The notes beneath the pieces are model-generated. The model was not told the origin of the DNA and searched no databases. It saw only the letters and a list, made by a program, of their open reading frames with translations. The position numbers and the translations under genes are program-made. DNA of 10,557 nucleotides from Eubacteriales Family XIII. Incertae Sedis bacterium (GTDB lineage: Bacteria; Bacillota; Clostridia; Peptostreptococcales; Anaerovoracaceae): contig JAISEX010000136.1 in NCBI GenBank assembly GCA_031263875.1, positions 1 to 10,557 of the forward strand, read 5' to 3'. This document shows, piece by piece, positions 5,425 through 10,557 of the stretch (the stretch's first letter is position 1; each line of letters opens with the position of its first letter).

Positions 5425-6407
5425 AGTCCCAGTCCGAATTTTTCCTTTACGCGCTTCATCACGATTTCCGCCTGGCTCCCGGCGCGTTCCGCCCCGTCCG
5501 CCAGTATCCTCTCGAGCTCCCCGGACGCGCGGATTTCCGTATACCGCTCGCGCAGCGGCCGCAGCGTCTGCACGGTCACTTCCACGAGATCCTTTTTCAG
5601 CGTGCCGTAGCCCTGTCCCGCGTATTTCCGCTCCAGTTCCGCGACGGGCGTATCGACCAGCGCGCCGTATATCGTCAGCAGGTTGCTTACTCCGGGTTTA
5701 TTCTCGGGATCGTAGCGTATTTCCCCGTCGGAATCCGTCGTAGCGCGCATGATCGCCTTCTTTATCTTCGCCTCATCGTCGAGCAGCGAGATACGGCTCA
5801 GTTCGTTTTCCGCGCTTTTGCTCATCTTCGCCGTCGGATCGTCGAGGGACATGATGCGGGCGCCTTCTTTCAGAAAGCGCCCCTCGGGCACCACAAACGT
5901 GTCGTCGCCGTACTTATTATTCACGCGGATAGCGACGTCGCGCGTCAATTCTATATGCTGTTTCTGGTCGCTGCCAACCGGCACAATGTCCGTGTCGTAG
6001 AGCAAAATATCGGCCGCCATCAGTATCGGGTAGGCGAAAAGCCCCGTCGGAGCCGACTCGCTCGCGCGGCTCTTGTCCTTAAACTGCGTCATGCGCGACA
6101 GCTCGCCCGTGTAGGAATTACACATGAGTATCCACGCGAGTTCGGCATGGCCGGACACGTCCGACTGTATGAAAATCGTCGATTTCGCGGGATCGACGCC
6201 GACGACCATATAGAGGGCGGCCACGTTCAAAATATTCTCGCGCAGCTCCTTCGGGTCCTTCGGCACCGTGATGGCGTGCAAATCGACGATGCAGTACACG
6301 CACTCATTGTCGCGCTGTAGCTGCACAAACTGTTTCAGGGCGCCGAGGTAATTCCCCATATGTATGTTGCCCGTGGGCTGTACGCCCGAAAATACGCGTT
6401 TACTCAT
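5421..6407 (-). CDS. trpS: Tryptophan--tRNA ligase
   Basis: This is a class I aminoacyl-tRNA synthetase that charges tRNA-Trp with tryptophan using ATP, acting as a cytosolic homodimer. The Rossmann-fold HIGH signature appears as PTGNIHMGNYLG (11-22), followed by AYPILMAADILLYD (125-138) and VPVGSDQKQHIELTRD (142-157), both hallmarks of bacterial TrpRS and its substrate pocket, and the KMSKS loop at 194-198. The total of 328 residues is the normal length. An upstream in-frame start would add 23 residues with no homology-like content; the chosen ATG is preceded by GAGGAG (6412-6417) and gives the standard MSKRVFSGVQPTG start. I see no T-box leader (no GGTACCGCG-type element) in the sequence ahead of it, although T-box control is common for Firmicutes trpS genes. 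Confidence 0.95.
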   Translation of the reverse strand: MSKRVFSGVQPTGNIHMGNYLGALKQFVQLQRDNECVYCIVDLHAITVPKDPKELRENILNVAALYMVVGVDPAKSTIFIQSDVSGHAELAWILMCNSYTGELSRMTQFKDKSRASESAPTGLFAYPILMAADILLYDTDIVPVGSDQKQHIELTRDVAIRVNNKYGDDTFVVPEGRFLKEGARIMSLDDPTAKMSKSAENELSRISLLDDEAKIKKAIMRATTDSDGEIRYDPENKPGVSNLLTIYGALVDTPVAELERKYAGQGYGTLKKDLVEVTVQTLRPLRERYTEIRASGELERILADGAERAGSQAEIVMKRVKEKFGLGL

Positions 6408-6411
6408 AAAA

Positions 6412-6417
6412 CTCCTC
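6412..6417 (-). promoter_or_regulatory. Ribosome binding site that fixes the trpS start
   Basis: Read on the - strand this is GAGGAG, 4 nt before the ATG at 6405-6407. The spacing is short but the site is strong, and it supports the internal ATG rather than the longer frame beginning at 6476. Confidence 0.65.
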
Positions 6418-6560
6418 ACGAAACTTTTTCCTTTATTGACTCGGGCGCATGCGGCACGCGGGAATGAATTTGCCACTCATCGCGGGGCAATTCTGCGCGC
6501 GAGCATGTACAAAAACAGTTTTCTCTTCCCTCGTGCCGCACCGGGCTCTGCGGGGCTTCG

Positions 6561-6573
6561 GCCGCTGCGCGGC
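6561..6573. repeat. Hairpin GCCGC-TGC-GCGGC
   Basis: Five-base arms (6561-6565 and 6569-6573) surround a 3-nt loop. A near-identical hairpin, with loop TAC instead of TGC, recurs at 6714-6726. An overlapping GGC-TTCG-GCC mini-stem with a stable UUCG-type loop lies at 6554-6563. Confidence 0.5.
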
Positions 6574-6606
6574 TGCTGCGCACCCCTCCGATCCCTTGCG
6601 CGTCGC
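6571..6606 (+). repeat. Dispersed GC-rich repeat, copy 2
   Basis: This is the inverted partner of 4636-4671, identical at 35 of 36 positions. The two copies bracket the trpS-DUF2148 operon at a distance of about 1.9 kb and point in opposite directions. Confidence 0.85.
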
Positions 6607-6638
6607 CTACGCTCACTTCGTTCGCTCCGGCTCTCCGT

Positions 6639-6655
6639 AGGGGGCTCTGCCCCCT
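6639..6655. repeat. Hairpin AGGGGGC-TCT-GCCCCCT
   Basis: The 7-bp arms (6639-6645, 6649-6655) are perfect and enclose a 3-nt loop. No T-tract follows on either strand. Confidence 0.6.
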
Positions 6656-6713
6656 CTCGGCGGACTGCGTCGCCTTCGGCTCCTCCGTCCTGTCACTCCC
6701 GGAGCAGTGATCC

Positions 6714-6726
6714 GCCGCTACGCGGC
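6714..6726. repeat. Hairpin GCCGC-TAC-GCGGC
   Basis: Five-base arms surround a TAC loop. It is a one-base variant of the hairpin at 6561-6573, which suggests a repeated unit. Confidence 0.5.
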
Positions 6727-6732
6727 TCCGAT

Positions 6733-6753
6733 GAGGGGAAGTGCCTTCCCCTC
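6733..6753. repeat. Hairpin with 9-bp perfect stem
   Basis: GAGGGGAAG (6733-6741) and CTTCCCCTC (6745-6753) are exact reverse complements around a TGC loop. It is the strongest simple stem in the gyrA-trpS gap. Reading leftward from gyrA, no T-run follows, so it is not a standard terminator. Confidence 0.65.
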
Positions 6754-6787
6754 AAACACCCCTTGGGCGCCGCTTCGCGTCGCCGCC

Positions 6788-6808
6788 ACATGCGGGCAAA
6801 GCGCATGT
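6788..6808. repeat. Hairpin ACATGCG / CGCATGT
   Basis: Seven-base perfect arms (6788-6794, 6802-6808) surround a 7-nt loop GGCAAAG. Confidence 0.5.
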
Positions 6809-6933
6809 CACGTCCATTCTCATTCCGGCGTTCCCGTTACCTGGGCAGCGGACAAAGGAGGCGAGAAAAGAGTAGGGCGTAAGCCTTCTCTCCGTGCCGT
6901 CCACCTTGCCATGCCACCATACCACCGTCTGTC

Positions 6934-6955
6934 ATTCCGGCCTCCGCGCCGGAAT
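6934..6955. repeat. Hairpin ATTCCGGC / GCCGGAAT
   Basis: Eight-base perfect arms (6934-6941, 6948-6955) surround a 6-nt loop. The form, GTCATTCCGG ahead and GGAATCC behind, recalls the short palindromic intergenic repeats found in many bacteria. CATTCCGGC also occurs once more near 6821. Confidence 0.55.
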
Positions 6956-6972
6956 CCCCCAGACCGGAGTAT

Positions 6973-6986
6973 CTATGCGAGCATAG
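6973..6986. repeat. Hairpin CTATGC-GA-GCATAG
   Basis: Perfect 6-bp arms are separated by only two bases, so it would act as a near-palindrome rather than a stable RNA hairpin. It is the element nearest to the gyrA stop codon. Confidence 0.4.
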
Positions 6987-7032
6987 TCCGCGGAATGTCC
7001 ACTACTATCCCTTGGCAGAGGTACAGGAGCAT

Positions 7033-9495
7033 TCACTTCGCGCCTTCTTCCGCTCCCGTTTCTTCCTCTACTTCCTTGACGACCTTCGCGATGGCGATGA
7101 TCTGCGCGTCCTTGCCGACCCGCATTATCTTTACGCCGAGGGTTTGCCGTCCCTGCGGTTTTATCTCCTTCACGCCGATGCGAATAATAACGCCGTCCGA
7201 ATTGATCAGCAGCAATTCCTCGTCATCGGTCACGATCATCGCGCCGACAAGCTCGCCCGTTTTCTTGAACTTCGCCTTGTCGTAAGTGAGAATGCCCCGG
7301 CCGCCTCTCGACTGGACGCGGTATTCTTCGACAGGCGTCCGCTTGCCGTACCCGTTCTTCGTCACGACGAGGACCTTTTCGTCCTTTTCCGCGAGATCCA
7401 TCGCCACGACTTCGTCATCGTCGTCGAGCTTGATGGCCCGCACGCCCGTGGCCTGCCTGCCCATGGAACGCACATCGTCCTCGTGGAAGCAGATGCTCTT
7501 GCCGTTCCTCGTCACGATCATAACGATGTTCGTCCCGCTCGTCTGCTTGATGCCGATCAGCTCGTCGCCGTCCTTGAGATTGATGGCGATCAGCCCGTTC
7601 TTGCGGTTCGTGTCGAACTGCGACAGCGGCGTCTTCTTGATGGTTCCGCGCTTCGTCACGGCGATCAGATACTTGTCGTCCGGGAATTCCCGTATCGGCA
7701 TCACGGCCGTGATCCGCTCCCTCTGCATCAGGTTCAGGAAATTGATCGCGGGCGTGCCCTTTGCCGTCCTCTGCGCCTCCGGTATCTCGTACGCCTTGAT
7801 TTTATGCACCTTGCCCGTATTTGTAAAGAACATCAGATAATCGTGAGTCGAGGTGATAATGAGGTCGCGCACAAAATCGTTGTCGCGCGTCGTGAGGCCC
7901 ATAATTCCCTTGCCGCCGCGTTTCTGCGTCTTGTAAACGTCCGCGCCGACCCGTTTGATGTAGCCGAGATGCGTCAGCGTGATCGCGACGTTGCTCTCGT
8001 CGATAAGGTCTTCATCCTCTATATCCGCAGCCGCGGGCGCGATCTCCGTCTTGCGCTTATCGCCCCACTTATCGCGGATCTCGAGCAGTTCCTCTTTAAC
8101 GACGCCCATCAGCTTGGCTTCGTCCGCGAGCAGCTCTTTGAAATACGCGATCATCTTTTTCAGCTCCGCGTATTCCTTTTCGAGCTTTTCCTTTTCCAAA
8201 CCCTGAAGCCGGCGTAACTGCATGTCGAGTATGGCCTGCGCCTGCAACGCGGAGAGGCGGAACCGCTCCATCAGGTTTTCTTTCGCGTTATCGTAACTCG
8301 ACCGGATCGTTTTGATTATCTCATCGATATTCTCGAGAGCGATAAGCAGACCCTCCACGATATGCGCCCGGGCTTCCGCCTTCGCGAGATCGTAGCGCGT
8401 CCGGCGCGTCACGATTTCCTTCTGATGCTCAAGATAACACGTCAGCATCTCGTGCAGATTCAGTACGCGCGGCTGGCCGTCGACCAGCGCGAGCATTATC
8501 ATGGAATAGCTCGCCTGCAACTGCGTCTGCTTGAACAGGCGGTTCAGCGTGACCTGCGGATTAGCGTCCCGTTTCAATTCCACGACGATGCGGATACCTT
8601 CCATACTCGATTCGTCGCGAACTTCCGATATGCCCTCGATCTTCTTGTCGCGCCAGAGCTCGCCCATTTTTTCGAGCAGGTTCCCCTTGTTTACCTGATA
8701 GGGGATCGAGGTGAAGATGATCTGCTGTTTGCCTTTTTTCGTTTCCTCGAATTCGTGCGTCGCGCGCACGAGCACCGAGCCGCGTCCCGTCCTATACGCG
8801 TCCCGCGCGCCCTTTTTGCCGAGTATCGTCGCGCCCGTCGGAAAATCCGGCCCCGTCACTATCTTGCACAGCGCGTCTATGTCCGTTTCGGAATCGTCGA
8901 TCAACGCAACGGTGGCGTCGATGACCTCCGTCAGATTATGCGGCGGGATGGACGTCGCCATACCGACGGCAATCCCGTTACTGCCGTTGACGAGCAGATT
9001 CGGGAACCGAGCCGGCAGAACCGTCGGCTCCTTTTCCTCCCCGTCGAAATTCGGCATAAAATTGACGGTGTCCTTGTCGATATCGCGGAGCATCTGCAGC
9101 GCGAGCGGGCTCATGCGCGCTTCCGTGTAACGCATCGCCGCGGCGCCGTCACCGTCGATATTACCGAAGTTACCGTGTCCGTCCACGAGCGGATATCTGA
9201 TGGAGAAATCCTGCGCCATCCGAACCATCGCGTCATAGATGGACGAGTCGCCGTGCGGGTGGTATTTACCCATAACGTCACCGACGATACGCGCGGATTT
9301 TTTATGCGGCTTGTCCGGCGTTACGCCGAGCTCGTTCATGCCGTAAAGAATGCGCCGGTGTACGGGTTTCAGCCCGTCGCGCACGTCCGGCAGCGCCCGC
9401 GCCACGATAACGCTCATCGCGTAATCGATATACGCGTTTTGCATCTCATCGTGGATTTCCGTTTGAATCATTTTCAATTCATCTATTTGTTCCAT
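7033..9495 (-). CDS. gyrA: DNA gyrase subunit A
   Basis: GyrA pairs with GyrB in the A2B2 enzyme that introduces negative supercoils using ATP. Its 820 residues are near the size of Bacillus GyrA. The N-terminal breakage-reunion domain holds the catalytic tyrosine in AAAMRYTE (Tyr123) and the quinolone region [10 protein letters not shown] (80-88). The positions equivalent to E. coli Ser83 and Asp87 are Ser84 and Asp88, the unmutated, drug-sensitive state. The C-terminal DNA-wrapping domain carries the GyrA box QKRGGKG near residues 522-528, which distinguishes it from topoisomerase IV subunit ParC, and ends in an acidic, Glu-rich tail. AAGGAG (9501-9506) lies 5 nt before the ATG. It follows gyrB by 39 bp on the same strand and is probably cotranscribed. 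Confidence 0.98.
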   Translation of the reverse strand: MEQIDELKMIQTEIHDEMQNAYIDYAMSVIVARALPDVRDGLKPVHRRILYGMNELGVTPDKPHKKSARIVGDVMGKYHPHGDSSIYDAMVRMAQDFSIRYPLVDGHGNFGNIDGDGAAAMRYTEARMSPLALQMLRDIDKDTVNFMPNFDGEEKEPTVLPARFPNLLVNGSNGIAVGMATSIPPHNLTEVIDATVALIDDSETDIDALCKIVTGPDFPTGATILGKKGARDAYRTGRGSVLVRATHEFEETKKGKQQIIFTSIPYQVNKGNLLEKMGELWRDKKIEGISEVRDESSMEGIRIVVELKRDANPQVTLNRLFKQTQLQASYSMIMLALVDGQPRVLNLHEMLTCYLEHQKEIVTRRTRYDLAKAEARAHIVEGLLIALENIDEIIKTIRSSYDNAKENLMERFRLSALQAQAILDMQLRRLQGLEKEKLEKEYAELKKMIAYFKELLADEAKLMGVVKEELLEIRDKWGDKRKTEIAPAAADIEDEDLIDESNVAITLTHLGYIKRVGADVYKTQKRGGKGIMGLTTRDNDFVRDLIITSTHDYLMFFTNTGKVHKIKAYEIPEAQRTAKGTPAINFLNLMQRERITAVMPIREFPDDKYLIAVTKRGTIKKTPLSQFDTNRKNGLIAINLKDGDELIGIKQTSGTNIVMIVTRNGKSICFHEDDVRSMGRQATGVRAIKLDDDDEVVAMDLAEKDEKVLVVTKNGYGKRTPVEEYRVQSRGGRGILTYDKAKFKKTGELVGAMIVTDDEELLLINSDGVIIRIGVKEIKPQGRQTLGVKIMRVGKDAQIIAIAKVVKEVEEETGAEEGAK

Positions 9496-9500
9496 TGCTG

Positions 9501-9506
9501 CTCCTT
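9501..9506 (-). promoter_or_regulatory. gyrA ribosome binding site
   Basis: On the - strand this reads AAGGAG, 5 nt before the gyrA ATG, inside the 39-bp gyrB-gyrA gap. No promoter-like pair is seen in the gap, which supports a gyrB-gyrA operon. Confidence 0.75.
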
Positions 9507-9534
9507 GCCTAGCTGCTCTTGTTTTACCCGTTCG

Positions 9535-10557
9535 TTAAATGTCCAAATTCTTGACGTACTGCGCGTTTTCCTCGATAAACTTGCGGCGCGGTTCGACCTT
9601 ATCGCCCATCAGTTTCGAGAAAATCTCGTCCGCCAGCGTGATATCGTCCACCGTCACCTGGATCAGCGTGCGGTTGTTCCAATCCATCGTCGTTTCCTTT
9701 AGCTGGGACGCGTCCATTTCGCCAAGACCTTTGTAACGCTGAATAAGGATCTTCGAGTTCGACGCGGTTTCGTTAAGCGAGCGCATCAGTTTTTCCTGCT
9801 CCTTTTCGGAATAGGTGTAATGGACCTCCTTGCCGCGTTTTACCTGATACAGCGGCGGCTGCGCGATATACACGTGGCCGTTCAGTATCAACTGCTTCAT
9901 ATAACGGAAGAAAAACGTCAGCAGCAGCGTGCGGATATGCGCCCCGTCGACGTCGGCATCCGTCATAATGATGATCTTGTGGTAGCGCAGTTTTTCGAGA
10001 TCGAATGAGTCTTCGCTGCCCGGTATGTCGATGCCGCAGCCGAACGCCGTTATCATGTTCTTGATCTCGTCCGAGCTGAGCATACGGCCCTCGTTCGCCT
10101 TTTCCACGTTCAAAATCTTACCGCGTAACGGCAGGATCGCCTGACGCGTGCGGTCGCGGCCGAGCTTCGCGGAGCCTCCCGCGGAATCTCCCTCGACGAG
10201 GAATATCTCGGACCGTGCGGGATTTTTCTCGGAGCAATCGGCGAGCTTGCCCGGAAGACTGCCGCCGCCCATCAAGTTCTTGCGCTCGATGTCCCGGACT
10301 TTCTGCGTTTTAAGGCGGACTTTATACGCTGCGATTATCTTCGTCAGAATGTCCTTCGCCTGCGCGGGGTTTTCCTCGAGAAACGCCATCAGCCGGTCGT
10401 TCGTCGTGCTTTCCACAAACCCGCGCATATCGCTGTTGCCGAGCTTTCCCTTCGTCTGCCCCTCAAACTGCGGATTTTGCAGCTTGACGGAAATTATCGC
10501 CGTCAGTCCCTCGCGAATATCCTCGCCCGCGAAATTTTCCTCTTTTTCCTTCAGCAT
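9535..10557 (-). CDS. gyrB: DNA gyrase subunit B, C-terminal part (cut by the window edge)
   Basis: The visible 340 residues are the C-terminal half of GyrB, the ATPase subunit of gyrase. The TOPRIM domain that holds the catalytic Mg2+ is complete: EGDSAGG (122-128 of the visible part), [12 protein letters not shown] (143-154) and the DxDxD motif [12 protein letters not shown] (199-210). It is followed by [10 protein letters not shown] (273-282) and the typical ending [14 protein letters not shown]. The visible part opens within a transducer-domain segment, [14 protein letters not shown]. The first codon in view is an internal Met, not the start; roughly 300 residues with the GHKL ATPase domain should lie beyond the right edge. 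No large insertion typical of proteobacterial GyrB is seen, in line with a Firmicutes source. ParE is an alternative, but the partner GyrA makes gyrB far more likely. Confidence 0.96.
   Translation of the reverse strand: MLKEKEENFAGEDIREGLTAIISVKLQNPQFEGQTKGKLGNSDMRGFVESTTNDRLMAFLEENPAQAKDILTKIIAAYKVRLKTQKVRDIERKNLMGGGSLPGKLADCSEKNPARSEIFLVEGDSAGGSAKLGRDRTRQAILPLRGKILNVEKANEGRMLSSDEIKNMITAFGCGIDIPGSEDSFDLEKLRYHKIIIMTDADVDGAHIRTLLLTFFFRYMKQLILNGHVYIAQPPLYQVKRGKEVHYTYSEKEQEKLMRSLNETASNSKILIQRYKGLGEMDASQLKETTMDWNNRTLIQVTVDDITLADEIFSKLMGDKVEPRRKFIEENAQYVKNLDI

Larger units (their letters stand above)
6408..7032. other. Gene-free, hairpin-rich region between gyrA and trpS
   Basis: These 625 bp lie downstream of gyrA and upstream of trpS. 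Frames are open on both strands because of the GC-rich composition, but none has a domain, a credible start or the codon pattern of the neighbours. The stretch from about 6554 to 6986 holds at least seven short perfect hairpins and one copy of the dispersed 36-bp repeat. No T-rich tract follows any hairpin, so no clear gyrA terminator is visible, and no tRNA, rRNA or T-box element is seen. The trpS promoter must lie here but I cannot place it. Confidence 0.75.

Noticed and set aside
6408..6900. T-box or other riboswitch ahead of trpS
   Set aside because: No T-box core (GGTACCGCG-type) or other known riboswitch motif was found on the - strand, despite the expectation for a Firmicutes trpS.
6554..6986. 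CRISPR array
   Set aside because: The repeated hairpins differ in sequence and spacing. There are no regular direct repeats with uniform spacers and no cas genes.
6364..7285. Several open + strand frames across the gyrA-trpS gap (6364-6882, 6707-7285)
   Set aside because: They lack ribosome binding sites, overlap trpS or gyrA antisense, and consist of low-complexity Arg/Ser/Pro-rich peptides produced by the hairpin repeats.
8362..9702. Long open + strand frame of 446 codons opposite gyrA
   Set aside because: It is a shadow of gyrA caused by GC-rich third positions. The His/Arg-rich peptide has no domain, and gyrA on the other strand is unambiguous.

Overview
The window looks like a chromosomal segment from a Gram-positive bacterium, most likely in class Clostridia. 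This rests on AGGAG-type ribosome binding sites ahead of most genes, a gyrB-gyrA pair of Firmicutes type (an 820-residue GyrA), a DUF2148 iron-sulfur protein, a SUKH protein of the YrhA type and a palindrome matching the clostridial Rex consensus. Most genes are GC-rich with frequent GCG, CGC and GGC codons. The stretch from about 2841 to 4470 is clearly more AT-rich. No genus can be named from the sequence alone.

Left part, + strand (1-2805): a short open frame running in from the left edge, then a sugar-phosphate-type nucleotidyltransferase, a PlsC-type acyltransferase that overlaps it by ATGA, and a PAP2-type lipid phosphatase with a long basic tail. The three probably act on membrane lipid or envelope precursors; the substrates cannot be read from the sequence.

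AT-rich islet, + strand (2841-4466): a small four-helix membrane protein, a SUKH (SMI1/KNR4, YrhA-like) protein of the kind that serves as toxin immunity, and a 227-residue protein I do not recognise. It looks like an acquired immunity or accessory cassette with no toxin gene in view.

Convergence region (4467-4893): no convincing gene. It holds one copy of a GC-rich dispersed repeat, a possible terminator, and a perfect 20-bp palindrome whose core matches the clostridial Rex-box consensus, placed oddly between convergent genes.

Right part, - strand (4894-10557): gyrB (3' half only), gyrA, a 625-bp gene-free stretch packed with hairpins and carrying an inverted copy of the dispersed repeat, then trpS, translationally coupled by an ATGA overlap to a DUF2148 gene. 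In many Firmicutes gyrB-gyrA lies close to the replication origin, so this segment may be origin-proximal; that is inference.

The points most worth following up are the orphan Rex-like palindrome, the inverted repeat pair bracketing trpS-DUF2148, and the SUKH/unknown pair in the AT-rich islet.
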